Notes under the pieces: generated by a model
Database searches by the model: none
What the model saw: the letters and a program-made list of their open reading frames with translations, nothing else
What the model was told of the DNA's origin: nothing
Shown: positions 7,523 to 16,434 of the stretch, piece by piece
Position numbering within the stretch: the stretch's first letter is position 1
Layout: every line of letters starts with the position of its first letter
Translations under genes and position numbers: made by a program
Assembly: GCA_027014125.1 (NCBI GenBank)
Contig: JALWEI010000010.1
Coordinates: 1-48,255, forward strand
Direction of reading: 5' to 3'
Origin: Acidilobaceae archaeon
GTDB taxonomy: Archaea; Thermoproteota; Thermoprotei_A; Sulfolobales; Acidilobaceae
Length of the DNA stretch: 48,255 nt

Positions 7523-8122
7523 ATGTCCGGGCTCCGTCTAGACAAGAACGCCAAGAAGATAGTGCCCATAGCAATAGTAATGTTCGCAGGAATAGTACTA
7601 GCTAGTGTGTTCGTATACAACCCAATAACCGGTCGTCTAGTGACAACAACACCAGCAATAATATTCCAACCGGGCGCCAACGCTGGCCAGGCAGATCTAG
7701 GAAACAACAACACTATAACCGTTAGCCTATCCCCAAGCCAGACAAGCGCATCAGTCTTACTCCACCCAACATACCAGAAAACCTACTACAAAGACATTCT
7801 AGAGGTAAACAATACCGACGCAAATACTACATACTACATACTACTTAGAGTAACCGATCCACTAGACGATGCGAAGGTCGTCGAAGCCTTTGCGTATCTA
7901 AAGGACACAGGGGGAACACTACTTGCCACGCTGGATCTAACAGTAGCCGGGACAGAAACAGTCTGGATCCCGATACCCGCAAACACAGTATACATCATAG
8001 ACTTCTCATTTGTAATATCTGATGGGGCAGGCGACTCACCAAATACAGCACCATCACTAACAGATACGCAGTTCGCTATAGACCTGATCTACAGCACTTC
8101 CGGCACTGAGGCGGCGCCATAG
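7523..8122 (+). CDS. Secreted filament-subunit candidate (TasA/AbpA-like)
   Basis: A 199-residue protein: short basic head (LRLDKNAKK), hydrophobic signal segment at residues 13-32, then a beta-rich, Thr/Asn/Ser-rich domain with several NxT/NxS sequons (NNNTIT, NNTDANTT). The mature N-terminus (about TPAIIFQPGANAGQ) would be free after cleavage, as in donor-strand filaments such as TasA, the archaeal bundling pilin AbpA and Pyrodictium cannula proteins, all of which are made with a dedicated signal peptidase. A signal peptidase gene lies two genes downstream. Homology to any one of these families is not provable by eye; the function is inferred from architecture and neighbours. It has the strongest translation signal of the operon, as expected for a major subunit. 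Confidence 0.6.
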   Translation: MSGLRLDKNAKKIVPIAIVMFAGIVLASVFVYNPITGRLVTTTPAIIFQPGANAGQADLGNNNTITVSLSPSQTSASVLLHPTYQKTYYKDILEVNNTDANTTYYILLRVTDPLDDAKVVEAFAYLKDTGGTLLATLDLTVAGTETVWIPIPANTVYIIDFSFVISDGAGDSPNTAPSLTDTQFAIDLIYSTSGTEAAP

Positions 8123-8140
8123 GCAGGGGCGGGCGGTTAG

Positions 8141-9298
8141 ATGCAGGGGAAACCCGCCCTCTACACAATCCTTTTTACGCTATTCTCACTCCTATCAATC
8201 ACCAGCTATGCGGTTGCATTCGCCACCTTAGGATTAGGTGGCTCCCTGTTACCGGTGTCTCCAGGCCTTGTGCTCGGGGATCCGGGTCTGCCCCAGGTTT
8301 ACGTAACCCTAAGCCCGAGTAACACTACTGGCGAGGTGGTTGTTGTAGCGTCTAATAGGCAACAGGTAATCTATAACCCGGACTTCTATAGCAGCCCGGA
8401 TGGGTGGCTGTGCAGCCCCGGCTCTAGCCTTTCCTGCTACTGGCTCCCTGGCGATACGGGGGCTAGTGGCGGCGTGGCGGCGATAGGCGGTAACCTGCCC
8501 TCGCTGTCTAGCGACTCCGCCTTTATACTCCAGGAGGTGAGGATGCCCGATTCCGGGCTTAACCAGGTTGTGATGGAGGCTAGGGTGCGGCTGTCCCAGG
8601 GCGTGCCCGGCCTCGCCTCCTACATAGTGGGGGTGTATGACCCCGTTAACTCCTCCCTCTACTATGCCAGTGGCGTGTTGCAGAGTACCTATACTGTGGT
8701 GTCCGTCAACCTAACGGGGTACCTCGAGCCAGGGAGGAACTATTATGCCGTGGTCGGCCTCTACGCCGTGTCCCTGGCCTCTTATACCGTGGAGATGCTG
8801 ATAGACTGGGCTAACCTTTATGTTGACACGAATGAAAGCACCTATACGGGCCCCCTCCTCCTGGTCAACGCCAGTGAGAGGGTGTACACCAGCCTAACGC
8901 TGGCTGCGCTAGACAGCCCCGGGGGACTTGATGCCGAGATTACGCTGACCAACCTATCAGCCACATCCACACCCATAACAATAGAGAATAGCACGGTCAC
9001 AAGTAGCTCTACTAGCGAGATAATGCTCGACGTACCGCCCCCGGGCTACACCTCGGGGAGGATTAACCTGACAACCTCCAAGGTGGATGGAAATCATACA
9101 CTAGGGCTCCAGCTCAGATATTGCACCCTACCCGGAGGCCTGGGCGCCTGTGTCTACTACAACATAACCCTCGTAATAGACCCTCCAGGACCCCCCTACA
9201 GGTGGGTGGGCAACCCTACACCTGCTAGTATATCCGGGGCCCGTATACCCGTGTCTTCCCTAATCCCCCTCGAGGTGGCCAACCGTGATGCCCGGTAG
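8141..9298 (+). CDS. Large secreted beta-rich protein, filament accessory
   Basis: The 385-residue product has an N-terminal signal helix (ALYTILFTLFSLLSITSYAVAF), followed by repeated beta-strand patterns. Residues 75-210 resemble a carbohydrate-binding jelly roll (NPDFYSSPDGWLCSPG, then AFILQEVRMPDSGLNQVVMEARV), and the C-terminal third has Ig-like strands with many N-glycosylation sites. It may be a minor subunit, tip or anchor of the filament made by the upstream gene. GGCGGGCGG precedes its ATG, and its 3' end overlaps the signal peptidase start by 14 bases, so the genes are translationally coupled. Confidence 0.6.
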   Translation: MQGKPALYTILFTLFSLLSITSYAVAFATLGLGGSLLPVSPGLVLGDPGLPQVYVTLSPSNTTGEVVVVASNRQQVIYNPDFYSSPDGWLCSPGSSLSCYWLPGDTGASGGVAAIGGNLPSLSSDSAFILQEVRMPDSGLNQVVMEARVRLSQGVPGLASYIVGVYDPVNSSLYYASGVLQSTYTVVSVNLTGYLEPGRNYYAVVGLYAVSLASYTVEMLIDWANLYVDTNESTYTGPLLLVNASERVYTSLTLAALDSPGGLDAEITLTNLSATSTPITIENSTVTSSSTSEIMLDVPPPGYTSGRINLTTSKVDGNHTLGLQLRYCTLPGGLGACVYYNITLVIDPPGPPYRWVGNPTPASISGARIPVSSLIPLEVANRDAR

Positions 9299-10367
9299 GA
9301 GGGGTGTGGCCTTTATTCTACTCCTACTACTGCTGATGGCTATGAACCTTACAGGCTACTCTCCGGTGGCTATCCACATTGTTATGGGGTACTCCATGTA
9401 CCCTCACTTCAGGCCAGGGGACCTGCTGGTCTCGGTTAATACTATGATACTCGGCTACAAGCCCGGGGATGTTGCTGTCTACTGCACGGGCCTAGCGGGG
9501 TGTGTGGCCCACAGGGTCGAGGATATACAAGGCGATATGGTGGTGTTCAAGGGCGATAATAATCCTTCCTCCGACCCGCCTGTCCCGGTTGACAGCGTTA
9601 GGTACAGGGTTATAGCCAGGGTTCCCCTGCCCCTGTGGATGCCCTTAACCCTCACGATAGCGGTTGCATGGCTCCAGGGCTCCAGGGTCCGGTCTCCCGA
9701 GATAGCTGCTATGGCCATCTTTATAGCCGCTATCTCGCTGGCAGCCTATGCAGCAGCCGCTCCCCCGGGTGGTGTTAGCCTCCCCCTGCCTGGTTCCAGC
9801 CTTAAGTATTCTAGGATGGCCAATATGACTGTTGTCGAAGCGGTTTTTAGGGTCGAGAATACTAGTATCGACTCTATATCCTCATGTGTAGCCTCCTCCG
9901 CCGGCGTCTTGGCTAGGTGTACATGGGCAAATTATACTAGCCAGGGCGAGTGGGTACTGTTTAGGGCCGGGATTCCTGTTGAGGTCCTTGCCGCGGCCTA
10001 TGGTAACCATACTAGGGAGATAGTTGTGCAGGCGAACTTTACGATGAGTAACGGCGTGCTCCTGGCCTCCAGGATACCGGTTTACGTGGCGTGGAGGGAG
10101 CCCAGTATTAGCATCGATAATGGCACGTTGAGCATAGTCAACCCCTTGCCCTTCCACCTTCGTGTAGAGGCTAATGTTACACTATACCGTAGCACTTGGC
10201 CAATCATGGAGCCTCCTAGGACTGTTAGCTTAGAGGCTGTGGTTGACCCCTTCCAGGTGTATAATGCTAGTGTGGGTAGCGGGTACAGGTATGCTAGGGC
10301 GTGGGTTGTGTATGTGGTGGAGGAGGCTGGGGTGCGTGGTGAGGTGGTGTTGAAGGATGCGGGGTAG
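9285..10367 (+). CDS. SipW-like signal peptidase with extracellular C-terminal domain
   Basis: The first 140 residues are a signal peptidase I (family S26): transmembrane helix at 8-32, catalytic serine in MGYSMYPHFRPGDLL (Ser37 counting from GTG 9285), then GDVAVYCTG and AHRVED, where His76 replaces the bacterial lysine, as in archaeal, ER and SipW-type enzymes. After a second membrane region (residues 120-160) there is an extra roughly 190-residue beta-rich domain not found in plain signal peptidases. It would cleave the two upstream pre-proteins at the outer face of the membrane. ATG 9288 is an alternative start. Confidence 0.8.
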   Translation: MMPGRRGVAFILLLLLLMAMNLTGYSPVAIHIVMGYSMYPHFRPGDLLVSVNTMILGYKPGDVAVYCTGLAGCVAHRVEDIQGDMVVFKGDNNPSSDPPVPVDSVRYRVIARVPLPLWMPLTLTIAVAWLQGSRVRSPEIAAMAIFIAAISLAAYAAAAPPGGVSLPLPGSSLKYSRMANMTVVEAVFRVENTSIDSISSCVASSAGVLARCTWANYTSQGEWVLFRAGIPVEVLAAAYGNHTREIVVQANFTMSNGVLLASRIPVYVAWREPSISIDNGTLSIVNPLPFHLRVEANVTLYRSTWPIMEPPRTVSLEAVVDPFQVYNASVGSGYRYARAWVVYVVEEAGVRGEVVLKDAG

Positions 10368-10878
10368 GCTCATGCCCCTCCTCCCCCTGGCCTCCTCTCT
10401 CCTTATCGTGGCTGTCGTAGTGTCTCCCCTCTACGTGTTTGAGGGTACAACGTCCGGTAGGGTTGGGCTGGCGAGCTACACGGTTAGGGTGCTGGGTGTT
10501 GATGTCAGGGTTGACCCCCTGGAGAGGCCGAGGCCCCTGGTTCTGGCGATCCTAGTCGCCCCCATCCAGGTCGCCTTGATACTCCTCCTGCTCCCCTTTA
10601 GGCCGAGGCTGGCTAGGAGGCTCCTTGTCGGGGCCTCGTACAACATCGTGTTGTCAGCATCCCTGGCCTGGGCGCTGATTGGGAGGCTTGTCTCCGATGT
10701 TGTGAGTAAGCTCCTGGCTAGGGAGGTGGTGGGTACTAATATGGGGTATATAGTCCTGGGGCCGACTCGTATGGAGCCAACGCTAGTTGGGAGGCTATGG
10801 CCCCTCCTTCTGGGGGCTAGCATGCTACTGGCGGCGGCGTATATAGTATATGGAGGGGAGGGTGAGGAGGGTAAATAG
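10357..10878 (+). CDS. Membrane protein of the filament operon (173 aa)
   Basis: Four hydrophobic segments can be seen (residues 7-28, 62-82, 90-112 and 148-166), with an outside loop after the first helix (FEGTTSGRVGLASYTVRVLGV). The start overlaps the signal peptidase stop by 11 bases, so it belongs to the same operon. I recognise no family. By position it may help export, anchor or assemble the filament. Confidence 0.55.
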   Translation: MRGRLMPLLPLASSLLIVAVVVSPLYVFEGTTSGRVGLASYTVRVLGVDVRVDPLERPRPLVLAILVAPIQVALILLLLPFRPRLARRLLVGASYNIVLSASLAWALIGRLVSDVVSKLLAREVVGTNMGYIVLGPTRMEPTLVGRLWPLLLGASMLLAAAYIVYGGEGEEGK

Positions 10879-10973
10879 GCGTGGGGGCGCCTATGGCCCC
10901 CTTGGGGCCGGTGAGGTGTACTCCCGACTATGAGTGGGTGATTGGAAGGCATTTGCCCGAGGCCCCAACACGC

Positions 10974-10980
10974 ATATATA
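10974..10980 (+). promoter_or_regulatory. TATA box of thioesterase gene
   Basis: ATATATA lies about 25-28 bases before TTG 11002/GTG 11005, so the transcript should be leaderless. This rules out longer starts such as TTG 10942. Confidence 0.6.
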
Positions 10981-11004
10981 ACTCTAGCCGATATATCGGG
11001 CTTG

Positions 11005-11439
11005 GTGGCGCCCGTGGCGATCCACAGCTTCAAGTCAAGAGTGTATTGGAGTGATACAGACGCCGCTAGGATAGCACACTTCTCCAGCATATTCAGGTTC
11101 TGCGAGATGGCGGAGGAGAGCCTCTTCAACGAGAGGCTGGGGTGGAGGTGGAGCCCCAGGGCGGGGGTTATGATGCCCCGGGTTAGGGCCGAGTGCGACT
11201 TCCACAAGCCCCTCCACGTCCACGACGAGTTCAGGGTAGATATAGTCGACATACTGATAGGGGAGAAGAGCATAACCTACAGGTTGGAGGTGCATAACGA
11301 GACCCGGGGCTACAAGGCGGCTACCTGTAGCCTGGTAACGGTGGCCGTGGACCCGGAGACGATTAGGCCCATACCGGTCCCCCAGGACCTGAGGAGGAGG
11401 CTCCTGGAGCTGGGGGCCAGGGAGAGGAGCCAGGCATAG
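11005..11439 (+). CDS. Acyl-CoA thioesterase, hot-dog fold (4HBT family)
   Basis: The N-terminal motif VYWSDTDAARIAHFSSIFRFCEMAEESLF is the catalytic-aspartate region of 4-hydroxybenzoyl-CoA-type thioesterases (usually SDTDxxGxxxxxxYxRxxE). The hot-dog helix and following strands (FHKPLHVHDEFRVDIVDI, KSITYRLEVHNETRGYKAATCSLVTVAVD) complete a single domain of normal length (about 145 residues). It would hydrolyse an acyl-CoA, substrate unknown. The start is set by the TATA box at 10974; GTG 11014 is a close alternative. It lies just upstream of gatD on the same strand. Confidence 0.8.
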   Translation: MAPVAIHSFKSRVYWSDTDAARIAHFSSIFRFCEMAEESLFNERLGWRWSPRAGVMMPRVRAECDFHKPLHVHDEFRVDIVDILIGEKSITYRLEVHNETRGYKAATCSLVTVAVDPETIRPIPVPQDLRRRLLELGARERSQA

Positions 11440-11468
11440 CCTAATAGCCCCTACACTATAGTAACGCC

Positions 11469-12836
11469 ATGGTGGCACGTGTGGGGATAGGCGGCTACCC
11501 AGAGGAGGTCTCCCACTTCCTGAGGAGCCATGGGTTGGAGGTTGGCGACAGGGTAAAGCTACGCCTAGACTCCGGCCTAGTGTTAGAGGGCGTGGTTATG
11601 CCTAGGTACAGCCCGAGCACCAGGCCGGTGCTCGTACTTAAGCTTAGGAACGGGTACAATGTTGGAGTCCGGATCCAGGAGATCCGTAGCGTGGATAAGG
11701 TGGAGAGGGTTACCCAGGAGAGCCCCGGAGCCCCCGTGCCCCTAGTTGAGGAGCTAAGCATAGCCGAGGATAAGAGGGTCGCGCTGATAGGCACCGGGGG
11801 TACCATAGCTAGCAGGGTTGACTATGAGACCGGCGCGGTCAAGCCCAGCCTCAGCCAGGAGGAGCTAGTCCTCAGCGTCCCCGAGGCGTTCCAGTACGCT
11901 AGGATAGACGTGGAGGAGCTATACTCGATCCTAAGCGAGGACATGAAGCCGGGCATGTGGGCTAGGATAGCGGAGGAGGCTGCGAGGAAGCTCGAGTCCG
12001 GGTACGACGGGGTGGTTATAGCACACGGAACCGACACTATGGGGTACACGGCAGCAGCCCTAAGCTTCGCGTTCCACAAGGGCCTGCCGGGGCCGATAGC
12101 CCTCACCGGGGCGCAGAGGAGCAGTGATAGGCCGAGTAGCGATGCCGCCTTCAACCTAACCGCTGCCGTGTTGGTTGCATCGAGAGCCCCCTTCGCCGAG
12201 GTTACAGTGGTCATGCACGGGGAGACCGGGGACAGCTATGCCCTGGCCCACAGGGGGGTGAGGGTGAGGAAGATGCATACCAGTAGGAGGGATGCCTTCC
12301 AGAGTATAAACGCCCTCCCCCTGGCAAAGGTGTACCCCCAGGATGGAAGGATAGAGGTTATAGATCCCAGCCACAGGCCCCGGGGAGGCGGACTGGTACT
12401 TGAGAATGGGTTCGATGAGAGGGTGGCTCTGGTGAAGCACTTCCCCGGCGCCACGGGCGAGATAATAGAGATGCTCCTAGACAAGGGGTTCCACGGTATA
12501 GTTGTTGAGGGCACGGGCTTCGGCCATATCGCTAGCGACGCTATAGGCGCTGTTAGGAGGGCCACCGAGATGGGCGTCCCGGTGGTGATCACCAGCCAGA
12601 CCCTCTTCGGCAGGGTGAACCTAAACGTGTATAGCAACGGGAGGCGCCTCCTGGAGGCGGGGGCTATACCGGTGGAGGACATGCTGCCGGAGACCGCCTA
12701 CGCCAAGCTATCATGGGTCCTAGCCCGCACCCGGGACCTGGGCGAGGTCAGGAGGCTCATGACGACGAGCCTCGCAGGGGAGATCAGCTGGAGGCATAAT
12801 CTCAGGCTATACCCGAGGTGGAGGCACAGTGCCTGA
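11469..12836 (+). CDS. gatD: Glu-tRNA(Gln) amidotransferase subunit D
   Basis: GatD is the asparaginase-like subunit that frees ammonia from an amide donor for conversion of Glu-tRNA(Gln) to Gln-tRNA(Gln) in archaea. Residues 1-80 are the small beta-barrel domain specific to GatD (GDRVKLRLDSGLVLEGVVMP). Then come the type-I asparaginase motifs GTGGTIAS (108-115), with the nucleophilic threonine, and IAHGTDTMGYTAAALSF, with the second catalytic Thr-Asp pair at 188-189. The length of 455 residues is normal. The stop overlaps the gatE start by 8 bases, so the two subunits of the heterodimer are made together. Confidence 0.95.
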   Translation: MVARVGIGGYPEEVSHFLRSHGLEVGDRVKLRLDSGLVLEGVVMPRYSPSTRPVLVLKLRNGYNVGVRIQEIRSVDKVERVTQESPGAPVPLVEELSIAEDKRVALIGTGGTIASRVDYETGAVKPSLSQEELVLSVPEAFQYARIDVEELYSILSEDMKPGMWARIAEEAARKLESGYDGVVIAHGTDTMGYTAAALSFAFHKGLPGPIALTGAQRSSDRPSSDAAFNLTAAVLVASRAPFAEVTVVMHGETGDSYALAHRGVRVRKMHTSRRDAFQSINALPLAKVYPQDGRIEVIDPSHRPRGGGLVLENGFDERVALVKHFPGATGEIIEMLLDKGFHGIVVEGTGFGHIASDAIGAVRRATEMGVPVVITSQTLFGRVNLNVYSNGRRLLEAGAIPVEDMLPETAYAKLSWVLARTRDLGEVRRLMTTSLAGEISWRHNLRLYPRWRHSA

Positions 12837-14745
12837 GCTAGACTACCGGGCCCTAGGCCTCAAGGTCGGCCTCGAGATCCACCAGCAGCTAGCCACCAGG
12901 GAGAAGCTGTTCTGCGCCTGCCCCGCCGAGCTGGGTGAGGAGGAGCACGACGAGTTTGAGAGGAGGCTGAGGCCCACGAGGAGCGAGCTCGGTGATGTAG
13001 ACGTCGCCGCCCTCTTCGAGTGGAGGAGGGGGAGGAGCTACCTCTACGAGGCCCCCACAATGCATAGCTGCCTGGTGGAGGCCGACGAGGAGCCGCCCCA
13101 CCCGATTAATAGAGAAGCGGTGGCTATAGCCCTGGCTATAGCACTCGCAGCCGGCTCCTGGATACCGGGCGAGGTCTACGTTATGAGGAAGGTCGTTATC
13201 GACGGGAGCAACACGAGCGGCTTCCAGAGGACCGCCATAGTAGCGCTGGGCGGCGAGGTTGATGCCGCAGGTAAGAGGGTTCCTATAGAGACGATCGTCG
13301 TCGAGGAGGATGCGTCGAGGAAGATGGGCGAAGAGGGCAGGAGGGTCAGGTATAGGCTGGATAGGCTCGGGATACCGCTCATAGAGATCGCCACTGGCCC
13401 CGTGATAGAGACGCCCGAGGAGGCTAGGGAGGTAGCCCTGGCAATAGGTAGGCTCCTACGCCTGACCGGTAGGGTTAGGCGTGGCCTAGGCACGATCAGG
13501 CAGGACCTCAACGTGAGTATAAGGGGAGGGGCCAAGACGGAGATCAAGGGGGTACAGAGGCTGGACCTGATACCAAAGGCCGTCCACTACGAGGTACTCA
13601 GGCAGGTCAGGCTCCTCGAGATAAGGGACGAGCTCAGGGCCCGGGGGGTGAGTAGGGAGGACGTGCTCTCCATGCAGCCAGTCGATGTAACCGACCTGTT
13701 CAGGTCGACCAAGAGTAAGGTGGTGAGGAGGAGCCTGGGCAAGGGCGGGAGAGTACTAGCCCTGAGGCTCCCCCAGTTCAAGGGCCTACTAGGAAGGGAG
13801 CTGATGCCGGGGAGGAGGTTTGGCACCGAGCTGGCTGACTATGCGAGATTCTGGGCTGGCGTGGGTGGCCTCTTCCACAGCGACGAGCTGCCAAAGTACG
13901 GTATAACGGGCGATGAGGTAGAGGCCGTCTACAAGGCGCTAGGCGCCGACCCTGGTAGGGATGCATTCGTGCTCGTGGCTGATGAGGAGGAGAAGGCCAG
14001 GAGGGCCCTAGAGGTGGTTAAGGAGAGGGCTGCCAAGGCGCTGGAGGGTGTCCCGGAGGAGACTAGGGCTGCCAACCCTGACGGGACCACCAGGTTCCTC
14101 AGGCCCAGGCCGGGTAGCGCTAGGATGTATCCCGAGACCGATATACCTCCCCTGGAGGTTGACGAGGAACTGGTTAGGATGGCGGAGGAGATCAAGCCAG
14201 AGCCCGTTGAGGCTAAGATGAGGCGGCTCGTGGAGGAGTACGGCCTATCCAGGGAGCTGGCGGAGCAGGTTATCGAAGATGTCAGGCTTGACCTGATCGA
14301 GATGCTAATATCCCGGTACCACGGGGAGCTGCCTGCCAGTGTTATAGCGTCTCTCTTCACAGTAACCCTCAGGGGGCTCCGGGGCGAGGGGGTTGATATA
14401 GAGGCTATCTCAGACGACGTCCTAGAGGAGCTGGTGGACATGATAGCTCGGGGCGAGGTGGCGAAGGAGGCGGCGGAGGAGATACTCAAGAAGGCGGCGG
14501 AGGAGCCCGGTAAGGGGGCCAGGGCCATAGCCAGGGAGCTGGGCCTGGGCAGGGTGACTAGAGAGGAGGCTGAGAGGATCGTCGAGGAGATAATCAAGGA
14601 GAATATCGACAAGGTGAGGGAGAAGGGAGAGAGGGCGAGAGGCCTGATAATGGGCCGGGCTATGGCCAAGCTCAGGGGCAGGATAGAGGGCAAGATAGTA
14701 GCGCAGATCGTCGAGGAGAAGCTCAGGGAGGCTTTAAGAGGGTAG
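12829..14745 (+). CDS. gatE: Glu-tRNA(Gln) amidotransferase subunit E
   Basis: GatE phosphorylates the glutamyl end of Glu-tRNA(Gln) and transfers ammonia from GatD. The N-terminus GLKVGLEIHQQLATREKLFCACPAE is the GatB/GatE signature, with cysteines for metal binding. Later motifs include YVMRKVVIDGSNTSGFQRTA, LIEIATGPVIETPEEA and RQDLNVSIRGGAKTEIKGV. An AspRS-like insertion lies in the middle (KYGITGDEVEAVYKALGAD), specific to GatE over GatB, and the C-terminal YqeY-like helical tail (GKIVAQIVEEKLREALRG) binds tRNA. The start is GTG 12829, 638 residues, full length. Confidence 0.95.
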   Translation: MPELDYRALGLKVGLEIHQQLATREKLFCACPAELGEEEHDEFERRLRPTRSELGDVDVAALFEWRRGRSYLYEAPTMHSCLVEADEEPPHPINREAVAIALAIALAAGSWIPGEVYVMRKVVIDGSNTSGFQRTAIVALGGEVDAAGKRVPIETIVVEEDASRKMGEEGRRVRYRLDRLGIPLIEIATGPVIETPEEAREVALAIGRLLRLTGRVRRGLGTIRQDLNVSIRGGAKTEIKGVQRLDLIPKAVHYEVLRQVRLLEIRDELRARGVSREDVLSMQPVDVTDLFRSTKSKVVRRSLGKGGRVLALRLPQFKGLLGRELMPGRRFGTELADYARFWAGVGGLFHSDELPKYGITGDEVEAVYKALGADPGRDAFVLVADEEEKARRALEVVKERAAKALEGVPEETRAANPDGTTRFLRPRPGSARMYPETDIPPLEVDEELVRMAEEIKPEPVEAKMRRLVEEYGLSRELAEQVIEDVRLDLIEMLISRYHGELPASVIASLFTVTLRGLRGEGVDIEAISDDVLEELVDMIARGEVAKEAAEEILKKAAEEPGKGARAIARELGLGRVTREEAERIVEEIIKENIDKVREKGERARGLIMGRAMAKLRGRIEGKIVAQIVEEKLREALRG

Positions 14746-14749
14746 GCCC

Positions 14750-16405
14750 ATGGACCCCCGGATGGCCGCCGAGGCCTCGAAGATACTAGGGGAGACGGTG
14801 TATAGGCTATGGGGCCCCGGCCCCGGGGGCTTCATCTACACCCGCAGCGGCCCTGGGATGCGGACCCTTCACCTGTATAATGTGAGGCGTAGGGAGGCTG
14901 AGAGGCTGAGCGAGGGGCCCGTGAGGGTAGCTGCTGGCTCCGAGGCTTTTATCGTCTATGCCGTCTCCAGGCACAACGGCTCTATCCTAGAGATACACGA
15001 TGGAGCCGAGGCTCAGCCCGTCATGGGGTTCAAGCCGGGCAAGGTCACGGGTCTAGCTGTCACTAAAGACATGGCCGCGGCCAGCGTCTCCCTAGCCCAG
15101 GGGGTAGAGGTCAGGATCATAAATCCCAGGGAGGCGGCAGTCACCTCCACGATAATGCTTGAGGAGCCCTTCCGGGTAGAGGCTATACACAAGGGGCTTG
15201 TCCTCGGGGTTGACGATGCCAGCGGCCGCCTGGGGGTGCTGGATCCTAGCGACGGGAGGCTCCACCTAACCAGGCCACCCGGCGGTGGGAGGGTGAAGCA
15301 GGTTAGGCTTAGGGGAGACGACGTCTCGGTCCTGGTCTCCAATATAGTGGATGAGGTGTACATATATGACATCGAGACCGGCTTCAGGGAGAAGGTATCT
15401 TCTAGCCATGAGACGCCCAGGGCCAGCGAGATCCTCGACCACGGTTGGCTGGACGGCGCGCTCTGGACCATAGCAAGAGGCCAAGGCACCTGGCTCCAGA
15501 TAGACGGTAGGAGGATTAATGCAAGGCTAAAGGGGAACCCCAAGAGGGCGGCCCCAATACCCGGGGGCCTCGCGGTGGAGTACAGTAGCATAACTATGCC
15601 CAGCAGGATCGCGCTCATAGAGGACCCCGCAGGGAAGGCCAGGGTCAGGATCCCTAGGGATATGGAGAAGGCCAGGGAGGTTGTTGAGGCCGGTGTGAGG
15701 GAGATCCACATAGAGGCCCGGGGCCAGGTTAGGGTCCCCCTGCTGATAGCTGAGCCGCGGGGAGCGCCCAAGCCTGGGGGCGTGGTTGTTTACATACACG
15801 AGGGCCCCTGGAGCAGGGTCAGGGATGAGTGGAACCCTGTGATAGCCACGTTACTACTCCTAGGCTATAGGGTCGTCGCTCCGAACTATAGGGGCAGCAG
15901 CGGGGAGGGGAGGCACTACGCCGACCTGGTGCTGGGAGACCCTGGAGGCGGTGATGTTGAGGATGTGGTTGAGGCTGCCAGGTGGGCAAGGAGCCAGGGG
16001 CTGGGGGAGCAAATCCACCTGGTCGGCAGAGGGTACGGCGGTTACCTAGCCATACTCGCCTCGATGGAGGCCCCGGGTATTGTTAGGAGCGTGGCGGCCG
16101 AGAACCCTATAGTTAACTGGGTGGACGAGGCGAGCAGCGGAGACGTGGGTGACAGGTGCAGGGCCGACGCTCTATTCCAGGGAGACACCGAGCTGATGGC
16201 AAGGAGGAGCCTAACAGAGCTAGGGGTGCCGAAAACCAGGATCCTGATAGTCTCAGCCCCCCACCGGGCTAGGAGCATACTGAGCTACGCCGCCACGCTG
16301 ATCGACTCCGGCGTCGACATCTCCCTCCACGTTGACAGGAACTCGGAGAGCAGGTTCATCTTGGAGCTCGCCCTGTTCCTGGCCAAGCCACGGGGACGAG
16401 GGTAA
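14750..16405 (+). CDS. S9-family alpha/beta-hydrolase homologue lacking catalytic residues
   Basis: The layout is that of acylaminoacyl-peptidases: an N-terminal beta-propeller-like part (residues 20-310) and a C-terminal hydrolase domain (VVVYIHEGPWSRVRDEWNPVIATLL, YRVVAPNYRGSSGEGRHYADLVLGD). The nucleophile elbow, normally GxSxGG, is GRGYGG (426-431), with glycine at 428 where serine is needed. The regions that should give the acid (usually NDxxxP) and histidine (GH) read VSAPHRARS and DRNSESRF. All three catalytic residues are therefore missing while the fold is kept, so it is likely a pseudo-peptidase with a binding or regulatory role. It starts 4 bases after gatE. Confidence 0.8.
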   Translation: MDPRMAAEASKILGETVYRLWGPGPGGFIYTRSGPGMRTLHLYNVRRREAERLSEGPVRVAAGSEAFIVYAVSRHNGSILEIHDGAEAQPVMGFKPGKVTGLAVTKDMAAASVSLAQGVEVRIINPREAAVTSTIMLEEPFRVEAIHKGLVLGVDDASGRLGVLDPSDGRLHLTRPPGGGRVKQVRLRGDDVSVLVSNIVDEVYIYDIETGFREKVSSSHETPRASEILDHGWLDGALWTIARGQGTWLQIDGRRINARLKGNPKRAAPIPGGLAVEYSSITMPSRIALIEDPAGKARVRIPRDMEKAREVVEAGVREIHIEARGQVRVPLLIAEPRGAPKPGGVVVYIHEGPWSRVRDEWNPVIATLLLLGYRVVAPNYRGSSGEGRHYADLVLGDPGGGDVEDVVEAARWARSQGLGEQIHLVGRGYGGYLAILASMEAPGIVRSVAAENPIVNWVDEASSGDVGDRCRADALFQGDTELMARRSLTELGVPKTRILIVSAPHRARSILSYAATLIDSGVDISLHVDRNSESRFILELALFLAKPRGRG

Positions 16406-16434
16406 TAACCCTCCCGTTGTCATAGAGGCCAGCG

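Noticed and set aside
7489-7608. A gene starting at ATG 7489 after AGGAGG
   Set aside because: The frame is about 39 codons, does not look like protein, and overlaps the better supported start at 7523 in another frame.
10942-11004. TTG 10942 as start of the thioesterase
   Set aside because: A TATA box at 10974-10980 lies inside this part, so the transcript starts later.
13929-14693. Long open frame on the minus strand inside gatE
   Set aside because: Its serine/leucine-rich translation is the mirror of gatE codons; GatE motifs on the plus strand are clear.
15013-15771. Long open frame on the minus strand inside the S9 homologue
   Set aside because: Same reason: low-complexity shadow of a well supported gene, without ribosome site or promoter.
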